Numbered from the stretch's first letter, positions 1 through 12,757 are shown. The stretch is 64,000 nucleotides of DNA from Anthonomus grandis grandis (GCF_022605725.1 NC_065560.1:17971052-18035051), one strand, 5' to 3'. Program-made: numbers and translations. The notes: generated by a model not told the origin, from the sequence alone.

Positions 1-1
1 T

Positions 2-163
2 TTAACTTTGGTTATGTCCAAAACTAAAAAAGGATCTATCTAAAGGACTATTTTTTTAAAACACAATACATAAAACTATTTTTAAAAATCATTTAGGGTT
101 AATCAAATTAAATCTAAAAAGTAAATCAGAACAATCGTTAACGCTATTAGTTATTATATTTTC
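2..163 (+). repeat. Deleted A monomer (162 bp) with 9-bp filler
   Basis: Between ggatc (32-36) and gactattt (46 onward), the usual 79 bp are replaced by tatctaaag (37-45), a net loss of 70 bp. This shortens the dimer from 472 to 402 bp. The filler resembles atatctaaaa from the 3' part of A monomers, so it may be templated. The same junction is found in the A monomers starting at 404, 3878, 4280 and 51446, so all five descend from one event. Confidence 0.9.
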
Positions 164-2452
164 TGAACTCTGGTTGTGTTCAAACCGTAAAAAACATCAT
201 TTGGCTATCTTGTATATGCAAAATAATAAATTTAAATTATATTCTAATACTAAATAACATTAATAGTGTGAAATATGATTATGTTTTTTTAAAACAATAC
301 ATCAGAAAAATTTTAAAAATAATTTACAGTACATTAAATGAACTTCAAAAATTAAATTGGAGTCAAATCGGACAATGCTATAATGATTAATTGCTCTATT
401 TTTTTAACTTTGGTTATGTCCAAAACTAAAAAAGGATCTATCTAAAGGACTATTTTTTTAAAACACAATACATAAAACTATTTTTAAAAATCATTTAGGG
501 TTAATCAAATTAAATCTAAAAAGTAAATCAGAACAATCGTTAACGCTATTAGTTATTATATTTTCTTAACTCTGGTTGTGTTCAAACCGTAAACAACATC
601 ATTTGGCTATTTTGTATATGCGAAATAGTAATTAGAATAATAGATAACAGTAATAGAGTGAGATATAATTATTTTTTTAAAAAACAATTCATAAGAAAAA
701 TTTTAAAAATAATTTACAGTACATCAAATGAACCTCAAAAATTAAATTGGAATCAAATCGGACAATTCTATAATGATTAATTGTTCTACTTTCTTAACCC
801 TGGTTATGTCCGAAACATAAAAAGGATCACTTGGGTCATCTTGTATAACCTAAATATTAATTTTAAAATAAATTTGAATAATAGGTAACCGTAATTGAGT
901 CAGATATGACTATTTTTTTAAAACACAATACATAAAACTATTTTTAAAAATCATTTAGGGTTAATCAAATTATATCTAAAAATTAAATTAAAATTAAATC
1001 GGAACAATCGCCAACACTATTAGTTATTATATTTTCTTAACTCTGGTTGTGTTCAAACCGTAAAAAACATCATTTGGCTATCTTGTATATGCAAAATAAT
1101 AAATTTAAATTATATTCGAATAATAGATAACATTAATAGTGTGAAATATGATTATGTTTTTTTAAAACAATACATCAGAAAAATTTTAAAAATAATTTAA
1201 AGTACATCAAATGAACCTCAAAAATTAAATTGGAATCAAATCGGACAATTCTATAATGATTAATTGTACTATTTTCTTAACCCTGGTTATGTCCGAAACA
1301 TAAAAAGGATCACTTGGGTCATCTTGTATAACCTAAATATTAATTTTAAAATAAATTTGAATAATAGATAACCGTAATTGAGTGAGATATGACTATTTTT
1401 TTAAAACACAATACATAAAACTATTTTTAAAAATCATTTAGGGTTAATCAAATTAAATCTAAAAAGTAAATCAGAACAATCGTTAACGCTATTAGTTATT
1501 ATATTTTCTTAACTCTGGTTGTGTTCAAACCGTAAACAACATCATTTGGCTATTTTGTATATGCGAAATAGTAAATTTAAATTATATTCGAATAATAGAT
1601 AACAGTAATAGAGTGAGATATAATTATTTTTTTAAAAAACAATTCATAAGAAAAATTTTAAAAATAATTTACAGTACATCAAATGAACCTCAAAAATTAA
1701 ATTGGAATCAAATCGGACAATTCTATAATGATTAATTGTTCTATTTTCTTAACCCTGGTTATGTCCGAAACTTAAAAAGGATCACTTGGGTCATCTTGAA
1801 TAACCTAAATATTAATTTTAAAATAAATTTGAATAATAGATAACCGTAATTAAGTGAGATATGACAATTTTTTTTAAACACAATACATCAAAATATTTTT
1901 AAAAATCATTTAGGGTTATTCAAATTATATCTAAAAATTAAATCGGAACAATCGTTAACGATATTAGTTATTACATTTTCTTAATTCTGGTTGTGTTCGA
2001 ACCGTAAAAAACATCATTTTGCTATCTTGTATATGCGAAATAGTAAATTTAAATAATATTCGAATAATAGATAACAGTAATAGAGTGAGATATAATTATT
2101 TTTTTAAAAAACAATTCATAAGAAAAATTTTAAAAATAATTTACAGTACATCAAATGATCTTCAAAAACTAAATTGGAATCAAATCGGACAATGCTATAA
2201 TGATTAATTGTTCTATTTTCTTAACTATGGTTATGTCCAAAACTAAAAAAGGAACATTTGGGTCATCTTGTATAACCTAAATATGAATTTTAAAATAAAT
2301 TTGACTAATAGGTAACCGTAATTGAGTCAGATGTGACTATTTTTTTAAAACACAATACATAAAACTATTTTTAAAAATCATTTAGGGTTATTCAAATTAT
2401 ATCTAAAAATTAAATCGGAACAATCGTTAACGATATTAGTTATTACATTTTC

Positions 2453-2683
2453 TTAACTCTGGTTGTGTTCAAACCGTAAAAAACATCATTTGGCTATCTC
2501 GTATAATGCGAAATAGTAAATTTAAATTATATTCGAATAATAGATAACCGTAATTGAGTGAAATATGACTATTTTTTTTAACACAATACATCAAAATATT
2601 TTTAAAAATCATTTAGGGTTAATCAAATTATATCTAAAAATTAAATCGGAAAAATCGTTAACGATATTAGTTATTACATTTTC
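2453..2683 (+). repeat. B/A hybrid monomer breaking the alternation
   Basis: The 5' half is B (ctggttgtgttc, gtataatgcgaaatag, attcgaataatag) and the 3' half is A (aaccgtaattgagtg, atatgacta, catttagggttaatc, cgttaacgatatt). The switch lies within gaataatagataac, which is identical in A and B. It is followed directly by another B, giving A-hybrid-B instead of A-B. Equivalent hybrids are at 6800-7031, 14633-14864, 53484-53715 and 56560-56791. This is the expected product of unequal exchange between an A and a B monomer. Confidence 0.88.
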
Positions 2684-3877
2684 TTAACTCTGGTTGTGTT
2701 CAAACCGTAAAAAACATCATTTGGCTATCTTGTATAATGCGAAATAGTAAATTTGAATTATATTCGAATAATAGATAATAGTAATAGAGTGAAATATGAT
2801 TATTTTTTTTTAAAACAATACATAAGAAAAATTTCAAAAATAATTTACAGTACATTAAATGAACTTCAAAAATTAAATTGGAGTCAAATCGGACAATGCT
2901 ATAATGATTAATTGTTCTATTTTCTTAACTTTGGTTATGTCCAAAACTAAAAAAGGATCATTTGGGTCATCTTGTATAACCTAAATATGAATTTTAAAAT
3001 AAATTTGAATAATAGGTAACCGTAATTGAGTCAGATATGACTATTTTTTTAAAACACAATACATAAAACTATTTTTAAAAACCATTTAGGGTTAATCAAA
3101 TTATATCTAAAAATTAAATTAAAATTAAATCGGAACAATCGCCAACACTATTAGTTATTATATTTTCTTAACTCTGGTTGTGTTCAAACCGTAAAAAAAA
3201 ATCATTTGGCTATCTCGTATATGCGAAATAGTAAATTTAAATTATATTCGAATAATAGATAACAGTAATAGTGTGAAATATGATTATTTTTTTTGAAAAC
3301 AATACATCAGAAAAATTTTAAAAATAATTTACAGTACATCAAATGAACTTCAAAACTTAAATTGGAATGAAATCGGACAATGCTATAATGATTAATTGTT
3401 CTATTTTCTTAAACCTGGTTATGTCCAAAACTTAAAAAGGATCATTTCGGTCATCTTGTATAACCTAAATATGAATTTTAAATTAAATTTGAATAATAGG
3501 TAACCGTAATTGAGTCAGATATGACTATTTTTTTAAAACACAATACATAAAACTATTTTTAAAAATCATTTAGGGTTAATCAAATTAAATCTAAAAAGTA
3601 AATCAGAACAATCGTTAACTTAGTTATTATATTTTCTTAACTCTGGTTATGTTCAAACCGTAAAAAACATCATTTGGCTATCTTGTATAATGCGAAATAG
3701 TAAATTTAAATTATATTCGAATAATAGATAACAGTAATAGAGTGAAATATAATTATTTTTTTTAAAAACAATACATCAGAAAAATTTCAAAAATAATTTA
3801 CAGTACATTAAATGAACTTCAAAAATTAAATTGGAGTCAAATCGGACAATGCTATAATGATTAATTGCTCTATTTTT

Positions 3878-6567
3878 TTAACTTTGGTTATGTCCAAAAC
3901 TAAAAAAGGATCTATCTAAAGGACTATTTTTTTAAAACACAATACATAAAACTATTTTTAAAAATCATTTAGGGTTAATCAAATTAAATCTAAAAAGTAA
4001 ATCAGAACAATCGTTAACGCTATTAGTTATTATATTTTCTGAACTCTGGTTGTGTTCAAACCGTAAAAAACATCATTTGGCTATCTTGTATATGCAAAAT
4101 AATAAATTTAAATTATATTCTAATACTAAATAACATTAATAGTGTGAAATATGATTATGTTTTTTTAAAACAATACATCAGAAAAATTTTAAAAATAATT
4201 TACAGTACATTAAATGAACTTCAAAAATTAAATTGGAGTCAAATCGGACAATGCTATAATGATTAATTGCTCTATTTTTTTAACTTTGGTTATGTCCAAA
4301 ACTAAAAAAGGATCTATCTAAAGGACTATTTTTTTAAAACACAATACATAAAACTATTTTTAAAAATCATTTAGGGTTAATCAAATTAAATCTAAAAAGT
4401 AAATCAGAACAATCGTTAACGCTATTAGTTATTATATTTTCTTAACTCTGGTTGTGTTCAAACCGTAAACAACATCATTTGGCTATTTTGTATATGCGAA
4501 ATAGTAATTAGAATAATAGATAACAGTAATAGAGTGAGATATAATTATTTTTTTAAAAAACAATTCATAAGAAAAATTTTAAAAATAATTTACAGTACAT
4601 CAAATGAACCTCAAAAATTAAATTGGAATCAAATCGGACAATTCTATAATGATTAATTGTTCTACTTTCTTAACCCTGGTTATGTCCGAAACATAAAAAG
4701 GATCACTTGGGTCATCTTGTATAACCTAAATATTAATTTTAAAATAAATTTGAATAATAGGTAACCGTAATTGAGTCAGATATGACTATTTTTTTAAAAC
4801 ACAATACATAAAACTATTTTTAAAAATCATTTAGGGTTAATCAAATTATATCTAAAAATTAAATTAAAATTAAATCGGAACAATCGCCAACACTATTAGT
4901 TATTATATTTTCTTAACTCTGGTTGTGTTCAAACCGTAAAAAACATCATTTGGCTATCTTGTATATGCAAAATAATAAATTTAAATTATATTCGAATAAT
5001 AGATAACATTAATAGTGTGAAATATGATTATGTTTTTTTAAAACAATACATCAGAAAAATTTTAAAAATAATTTACAGTACATCAAATGAACCTCAAAAA
5101 TTAAATTGGAATCAAATCGGACAATTCTATAATGATTAATTGTACTATTTTCTTAACCCTGGTTATGTCCGAAACATAAAAAGGATCACTTGGGTCATCT
5201 TGTATAACCTAAATATTAATTTTAAAATAAATTTGAATAATAGATAACCGTAATTGAGTGAGATATGACTATTTTTTTAAAACACAATACATAAAACTAT
5301 TTTTAAAAATCATTTAGGGTTAATCAAATTAAATCTAAAAAGTAAATCAGAACAATCGTTAACGCTATTAGTTATTATATTTTCTTAACTCTGGTTGTGT
5401 TCAAACCGTAAACAACATCATTTGGCTATTTTGTATATGCGAAATAGTAAATTTAAATTATATTCGAATAATAGATAACAGTAATAGAGTGAGATATAAT
5501 TATTTTTTTAAAAAACAATTCATAAGAAAAATTTTAAAAATAATTTACAGTACATCAAATGAACCTCAAAAATTAAATTGGAATCAAATCGGACAATTCT
5601 ATAATGATTAATTGTTCTATTTTCTTAACCCTGGTTATGTCCGAAACTTAAAAAGGATCACTTGGGTCATCTTGAATAACCTAAATATTAATTTTAAAAT
5701 AAATTTGAATAATAGATAACCGTAATTAAGTGAGATATGACAATTTTTTTTAAACACAATACATCAAAATATTTTTAAAAATCATTTAGGGTTAATCAAA
5801 TTATATCTAAAAATTAAATAGGAACAATCGTTAACGCTATTCGTTATTATATTTTCTAAACTCTGGTTGTGTTCAAACCGTAAACAACATCATTTGGCTA
5901 TTTTGTATATGCGAAATAGTAAATTTAAATTATATTCGAATAATAGATAACAGTAATAGAGTGAGATATAATTGTTTTTTTAAAAAACAATTCATAAGAA
6001 AATTTTAAAAATAATTTACAGTACATCAAATGAACTTCAAAAATGAAATTGGAATCAAATCGGACAATTCTATAATGATTAATTGTTCTATTTTTATAAC
6101 CCTGGTTATGTCCGAAACTTAAAAAGGATCACTTGGGTCATCTTGTATACCCTAAATATTAATTTTAAAATAAATTTGAATAATAGATAAACGTAATTGA
6201 GTAAGATATGACTATTTTTTTAAAACACAATACATAAAACTATTTTTTAAAATCATTTAGGGTTATTCAAATTATATCTAAAAATTAAATCGGAACAATC
6301 GTTAACGATATTAGTTATTACATTTTCTTAATTCTGGTTGTGTTCGAACCGTAAAAAACATCATTTTGCTATCTTGTATATGCGAAATAGTAAATTTAAA
6401 TAATATTCGAATAATAGATAACAGTAATAGAGTGAGATATAATTATTTTTTTAAAAAACAATTCATAAGAAAAATTTTAAAAATAATTTACAGTACATCA
6501 AATGATCTTCAAAAACTAAATTGGAATCAAATCGGACAATGCTATAATGATTAATTGTTCTATTTTC
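3878..6567 (+). repeat. Left HOR unit L2, first part (12 monomers)
   Basis: Monomer starts are 3878 (A, deleted), 4040 (B), 4280 (A, deleted), 4442 (B, 228 bp), 4670 (A), 4913 (B), 5153 (A), 5385 (B), 5625 (A), 5857 (B), 6096 (A) and 6328 (B). It repeats L1 at +3,876 as far as the monomer at 5625. The dimer 5857-6327 has no counterpart in L1, after which homology to L1 resumes at +4,347. Bases from 4442 onward are also the left partner of the block duplicated at the far right of the window. Confidence 0.9.
5857..6327 (+). repeat. Extra 471-bp B-A dimer relative to unit L1
   Basis: The preceding A ends with a private variant (gctattcgttatt) and this B opens taaactctgg. L1 goes directly from the equivalent A to the B at 1981. 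The offset between the two units changes from 3,876 to 4,347 exactly here, a gain of 471 bp or one dimer. The dimer resembles 9929-10399 and 13690-14160 (the same tataattg and aatgaaattgg variants), so it was probably gained or lost by misaligned exchange in whole-dimer register. Confidence 0.82.
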
Positions 6568-8133
6568 TTAACTATGGTTATGTCCAAAACTAAAAAAGGA
6601 ACATTTGGGTCATCTTGTATAACCTAAATATGAATTTTAAAATAAATTTGACTAATAGGTAACCGTAATTGAGTCAGATATGACTATTTTTTTAAAACAC
6701 AATACATAAAACTATTTTTAAAAATCATTTAGGGTTATTCAAATTATATCTAAAAATTAAATCGGAACAATCGTTAACGATATTAGTTATTACATTTTCT
6801 TAACTCTGGTTGTGTTCAAACCGTAAAAAACATCATTTGGCTATCTCGTATAATGCGAAATAGTAAATTTAAATTATATTCGAATAATAGATAACCGTAA
6901 TTGAGTGAAATATGACTATTTTTTTTTAACACAATACATCAAAATATTTTTAAAAATCATTTAGGGTTAATCAAATTATATCTAAAAATTAAATCGGAAA
7001 AATCGTTAACGATATTAGTTATTACATTTTCTTAACTCTGGTTGTGTTCAAACCGTAAAAAACATCATTTGGCTATCTTGTATAATGCGAAATAGTAAAT
7101 TTGAATTATATTCGAATAATAGATAATAGTAATAGAGTGAAATATGATTATTTTTTTTTTAAACAATACATAAGAAAAATTTCAAAAATAATTTACAGTA
7201 CATTAAATGAACTTCAAAAATTAAATTGGAGTCAAATCGGACAATGCTATAATGATTAATTGTTCTATTTTCTTAACTTTGGTTATGTCCAAAACTAAAA
7301 AAGGATCATTTGGGTCATCTTGTATAACCTAAATATGAATTTTAAAATAAATTTGAATAATAGGTAACCGTAATTGAGTCAGATATGACTATTTTTTTAA
7401 AACACAATACATAAAACTATTTTTAAAAACCATTTAGGGTTAATCAAATTATATCTAAAAATTAAATTAAAATTAAATCGGAACAATCGCCAACACTATT
7501 AGTTATTATATTTTCTTAACTCTGGTTGTGTTCAAACCGTAAAAAAAATCATTTGGCTATCTCGTATATGCGAAATAGTAAATTTAAATTATATTCGAAT
7601 AATAGATAACAGTAATAGTGTGAAATATGATTATTTTTTTTGAAAACAATACATCAGAAAAATTTTAAAAATAATTTACAGTACATCAAATGAACTTCAA
7701 AATTTAAATTGGAATGAAATCGGACAATGCTATAATGATTAATTGTTCTATTTTCTTAAACCTGGTTATGTCCAAAACTTAAAAAGGATCATTTCGGTCA
7801 TCTTGTATAACCTAAATATGAATTTTAAATTAAATTTGAATAATAGGTAACCGTAATTGAGTCAGATATGACTATTTTTTTAAAACACAATACATAAAAC
7901 TATTTTTAAAAATCATTTAGTGTTAATCAAATTATATCTAAAAATTAAAATTAAATCGGAACAATCGCCAACACTATTAGTTATTATATTTTCTTAATTC
8001 TGGTTGTGTTCAAACCGTAAAAAACATCATTTTGCTATCTTGTATAATGCGAAATAGTAAATTTTAATTATATTCGAATAATAGATAACAGTAATAGAGT
8101 GAAATATGATTATTTTTTTTTAAAAACAATACA

Positions 8134-8162
8134 CCAAAATTTCATTGTGTTCAAACCGTACC
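8134..8162 (+). repeat. Displaced opening box inside a B monomer
   Basis: Between acaataca and gtacatt, the usual 27 bp (tcagaaaaatttt onward) are replaced by 29 bp that include ttgtgttcaaaccgta (8145-8160). This is an exact 16-base copy of the opening box of B. The monomer also lacks two G residues further on (aattagtcaaatcgg). The same patch is in B monomers with acaccaaaat at 8131, 17853, 21675, 26464, 30782, 32703, 36525, 40840, 42761, 44659, 46568, 49450 and 57893. These monomers thus carry two copies of the box. Confidence 0.9.
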
Positions 8163-8772
8163 GTACATTAAATGAACTTCAAAAATTAAATTAGTCAAAT
8201 CGGACAATGCTATAATGATTAATTGTTCTATTTTCTTAACCCTTGTTATGTCCAAAACTTAAAAAGGATCATTTTTGTCATCTTGTATAACCTGAATATT
8301 CATTTTAAAATAAATTTGAATAATAGGTAACCGTAATTGAGTCAGATATGACTATTTTTTTAAAACACAATACATAAAACTATTTTTAAAAATCATTTAG
8401 GGTTAATCAAATTATATCTAAAAATTAAATTAAAATTAAATCGGAACAATCGCCAACACTATTAGTTATTATATTTTCTTAACTCTGGTTGTGTTCAAAC
8501 CGTAAAAAACATCATTTGGCTATCTTGTATATGCAAAATAATAAATTTAAATTATATTCGAATAATAGATAACATTAATAGTGTGAAATATGATTATGTT
8601 TTTTTAAAACAATACATCAGAAAAATTTTAAAAATAATTTACAGTACATCAAATGAACCTCAAAAATTAAATTGGAATCAAATCGGACAATTCTATAATG
8701 ATTAATTGTACTATTTTCTTAACCCTGGTTATGTCCGAAACTTAAAAAGGATCACTTGGGTCATCTTGTATA

Positions 8773-8808
8773 AATAATAATAACCTAAATATAACTAATA
8801 ACATAATA
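8773..8808 (+). repeat. 36-bp insertion in an A monomer
   Basis: After cttgtata an extra 36 bp of simple AT-rich sequence (aataataata start, with an internal duplicate of acctaaatat) precedes the normal acctaaatatt. It makes this A 268 bp long. The insertion looks like local slippage or duplication. I see it elsewhere only at 58,535. Confidence 0.85.
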
Positions 8809-10871
8809 ACCTAAATATTAATTTTAAAATAAATTTGAATAATAGATAACCGTAATTAAGTGAGATATGACTATTTTTTTTAAACACAATATATCAAAAT
8901 ATTTTTAAAAATCATTTAGGGTTAATCAAATTATATCTAAAAATTAAATCGGAACAATCGTTAACGCTATTAGTTATTACATTTTCTTAATTCTGGTTGT
9001 GTTCAAACCGTAAAAAACATCATTTTGCTATCTTGTATATGCGAAATAGTAAATTTAAATTATATTCGAATAATAGATAATAGTAATAGAGTGAGATATA
9101 ATTATTTTTTTAAAAAACAATTCATAAGAAAATTTTAAAAATAATTTACAGTACATCAAATGAACTTTAAAAATGAAATTGGAATCAAATCGGACAATTC
9201 TATAATGATTAATTGTCTATTTTCTTAACCCTGGTTATGTCCGAAACTTAAAAAGGATCACTTGGGTCATCTTGTATAACCTAAATATTAATTTTAAAAT
9301 AAATTTGAATAATAGATAACCGTAATTGAGTGAGATATGACTATTTTTTTAAAACACAATACATAAAACTATTTTTAAAAATCATTTAGGGTTAATCAAA
9401 TTAAATCTAAAAAGTAAATCAGAACAATCGTTAACGCTATTAGTTATTATATTTTCTAAACTCTGGTTGTCTTCAAACCGTAAACAACATCATTTGGCTA
9501 CTTTGTATATGCGAAATAGTAAATTTAAATTATATTCGAATAATAGATAACAGTAATAGAGTGAGATATAATTATTTTTTTAAAAAACAATTCATAGGAA
9601 AAATTTTAAAAATAATTTACAGTACATCAAATGAACCTCAAAAATTAAATTGGAATCAAATCGGACAATTCTATAATGATTAATTGTTCTATTTTCTTAA
9701 CCCTGGTTATGTCCGAAACTTAAAAACGATCACTTGGGTCATCTTGAATAACCTAAATATTAATTTTAAAATAAATTTGAATAATAGATAACTGTAATTA
9801 AGTGAGATATGACTATTTTTTTTAAACACAATACATCAAAATATTTTTAAAAATCATTTAGGGTTAATCAAATTATATCTAAAAATTAAATAGGAACAAT
9901 CGTTAACGCTATTAGTTATTATATTTTCTAAACTCTGGTTGTGTTCAAACCGTAAACAACATCATTTGGCTATTTTGTATATGCGAAATAGTAAATTTAA
10001 ATTATATTCGAATAATAGATAACAGTAATAGAGTGAGATATAATTGTTTTTTTAAAAAACAATTCATAAGAAAATTTTAGAAATAATTTACAGTACATCA
10101 AATGAACTTCAAAAATGAAATTGGAATCAAATCGGACAATTCTATAATGATTAATTGTTCTATTTTCATAACCCTGGTTATGTCCGAAACTTAAAAAGGA
10201 TCACTTGGGTCATCTTGTATAACCTAAATATTAATTTTAAAATAAATTTGAATAATAGATAAACGTAATTGAGTAAGATATGACTATTTTTTTAAAACAC
10301 AATACATAAAACTATTTTTAAAAATCATTTAGGGTTATTCAAATTATATCTAAAAATTAAATCGGAACAATCGTTAACGATATTAGTTATTACATTTTCT
10401 TAATTCTGGTTGTGTTCAAACCGTAAAAAACATCATTTTGCTATCTTGTATATGCGAAATAGTAAATTTAAATTATATTCGAATAATAGATAACAGTAAT
10501 AGAGTGAGATATAATTATTTTTTTAAAAAACAATTCATAAGAAAAATTTTAAAAATAATTTACAGTACATCAAATGAACTTCAAAAACTAAATTGGAATC
10601 AAATCGGACAATGCTATAATGATTAATTGTTCTATTTTCTTAACTTTGGTTATGTCCAAAACTAAAAAAGGAACATTTGGGTCATCTTGTATAACCTAAA
10701 TATGAATTTTAAAATAAATTTGAATAATAGGTAACCGTAATTGAGTCAGATATGACTATTTTTTTAAAACACAATACATAAAACTATTTTTAAAAATCAT
10801 TTAGGGTTATTCAAATTATATCTAAAAATTAAATCGGAACAATCGTTAACGATATTAGTTATTACATTTTC

Positions 10872-11112
10872 TTAACTCTGGTTGTGTTCAAACCGTAAAA
10901 AACATCATTTGGCTATCTCGTATAATGCGAAATAGTAAATTTAAATTATATTCGAATAATAGATAACCGTAATTGAGTGAAATATGACTATTTTTTTTTA
11001 AAACAATACATAAGAAAAATTTCAAAAATAATTTACAGTACATTAAATGAACTTCAAAAATTAAATTGGAGTCAAATCGGACAATGCTATAATGATTAAT
11101 TGTTCTATTTTC
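10872..11112 (+). repeat. Mosaic B/A/B monomer (241 bp)
   Basis: It begins as the hybrid does (B start, gtataatgcg, then the A-type aaccgtaattgagtg and tatgacta), but after the T-run it returns to B (acaatacataagaaaaattt, then acagtacattaaatg). It therefore equals the hybrid's 5' part joined to the 3' part of the following B, with one monomer length lost. Counterparts occur as B5 in the middle HORs (20099-20339, 24888-25128 and equivalent positions in the other copies) and at 60634. Hybrid-plus-B looks like the precursor and the mosaic its deletion product. Confidence 0.85.
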
Positions 11113-12757
11113 TTAACTTTGGTTATGTCCAAAACTAAAAAAGGATCATTTGGGTCATCTTGTATAACCTAAATATGAATTTTAAAATAAATTTGAATAA
11201 TAGGTAACCGTAATTGAGTCAGATATGACTATTTTTTTAAAACACAATAAATAAAACTATTTTTAAAAATCATTTAGGGTTAATCAAATTATATCTAAAA
11301 ATTAAATTAAAATTAAATCGGAACAATCGCCAACACTATTAGTTATTATATTTTCTTAACTCTGGTTGTGTTCAAACCGTAAAAAAAATCATTTGGCTAT
11401 CTTGTATATGCAAAATAATAAATTTAAATTATATTCAAATAATAGATAACAGTAATAGAGTGAGATATAATTATTTTATTAAAAAACAATTCATAAGAAA
11501 AATTTTAAAAATAATTTACAGTACATTAAATGAACCTCAAAAATTAAATTGGAGTCAAATCGGACAATGCTATAATGATTAATTGTTCTATTTTCTTAAC
11601 CCTTGTTATGTCCAAAACTTAAAAAGGATCATTTTTGTCATCTTGTATAACTTAAATATTTATTTTAAAATAAATTTGAATAATAGATAACCGTAATTGA
11701 GTGAGATATGACTATTTTTTTTTAACACAATACATCAAAATATTTTTAAAAATCATTTAGGGTTAATCAAATTATGTCTAAAAATTAAATCGGAACAATC
11801 GTTAATGATATTAGTTATTACATTTTCTTAACTCTGATTGTGTTCAAACTGTAAAAAACATCATTTGGCTATCTCGTATATGCGAAATAGTAAATTTAAA
11901 TTATATTCGAATAATAGATAACAGTAATAGTGTGAAATATGATTATTTTTTTTGAAAACAATACATCAGAAAAATTTTAAAAATAATTTACAGTACATCA
12001 AATGAACTTCAAAATTTAAATTGGAATGAAATCGGACAATGCTATAATGATTAATTGTTCTATTTTCTTAAACCTGGTTATGTCCAAAACTTAAAAAGGA
12101 TCATTTCGGTCATCTTGTATAACCTAAATATGAATTTTAAATTAAATTTGAATAATAGGTAACCGTAATTGAGTCAGATATGACTATTTTTTTAAAACAC
12201 AATACATAAAACTATTTTTAAAAATCATTTAGGGTTAATCAAATTATATCTAAAAATTAAATTAAAATTAAATCGGAACAATCGCCAACACTATTAGTTA
12301 TTATATTTTCTTAACTCTGGTTGTGTTCAAACCGTAAAAAACATCATTTGGCTATCTTGTATATGCAAAATAATAAATTTAAATTATATTCGAATAATGG
12401 ATAACATTAATAGTGTGAAATATGATTATGTTTTTTTAAAACAATACATCAGAAAAATTTTAAAAATAATTTACAGTACATCAAATGAACCTCAAAAATT
12501 AAATTGGAATCAAATCGCACAATTCTATAATGATTAATTGTACTATTTTCTTAACCCTGGTTATGTCCGAAACTTAAAAAGGATCACTTGGGTCATCTTG
12601 TATAACCTAAATATTAATTTTAAAATAAATTTGAATAATAGATAACCGTAATTAAGTGAGATATGACTATTTTTTTTAAACACAATACATCAAAATATTT
12701 ATAAAAATCATTTAGGGTTAATCAAATTATATCTAAAAATTAAATCGGAACAATCGT

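Larger units (their letters stand above)
2..3877 (+). repeat. Left HOR unit L1 (3,876 bp, 17 monomers)
   Basis: Monomer starts are 2 (A, deleted, 162 bp), 164 (B), 404 (A, deleted), 566 (B, 228 bp), 794 (A), 1037 (B), 1277 (A), 1509 (B), 1749 (A), 1981 (B), 2221 (A), 2453 (B/A hybrid), 2684 (B), 2925 (A), 3168 (B), 3409 (A, 228 bp) and 3637 (B). The lengths sum to 3,876. The next unit begins with the same deleted A at 3878. Bases 2 to about 1915 recur at +3,876. From about 1916 to 3565 they recur at +4,347, because the next unit has one extra dimer. The copies differ only at scattered single bases, for example a at about 1200 where the partner has c. The hybrid at 2453 breaks the strict A/B alternation. 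Confidence 0.9.
6568..10639 (+). repeat. Left HOR unit (4,072 bp, 17 monomers)
   Basis: Phased on the A monomer with aaaaaaggaacatttggg. Monomer starts are 6568 (A), 6800 (B/A hybrid), 7032 (B), 7273 (A), 7516 (B), 7756 (A), 7994 (B with displaced box), 8236 (A), 8479 (B), 8719 (A with a 36-bp insertion, 268 bp), 8987 (B), 9225 (A), 9457 (B), 9697 (A), 9929 (B), 10168 (A) and 10400 (B). Lengths sum to 4,072. The whole unit recurs at 56,328-60,401 (4,074 bp), including the 36-bp insertion. Its first part (to about 7912) also matches 2221-3565. Confidence 0.88.

Noticed and set aside
371..400. Promoter-like tataatg and similar boxes in B monomers
   Set aside because: At this AT content such boxes occur by chance. 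They repeat in every B, with no downstream gene.
2019..2207. Open reading frame of 62 codons, with near-identical ones at 6366, 10438, 53050, 56126, 60200 and 71 codons at 61128
   Set aside because: These are the same frame of B monomers that happen to be unbroken. They start at TTG, have no visible ribosome-binding or splice context, and are stopped or frameshifted in other copies (for example a TGA in the copy at 14,199). The matching frame of A is closed. Their similarity to one another is satellite homogenisation, not evidence of selection on protein.
8773..8808. Insertion as a transposon footprint
   Set aside because: The 36 bp have no terminal inverted repeats or clear target-site duplication. 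They look like local slippage and duplication of the neighbouring acctaaatat segment.
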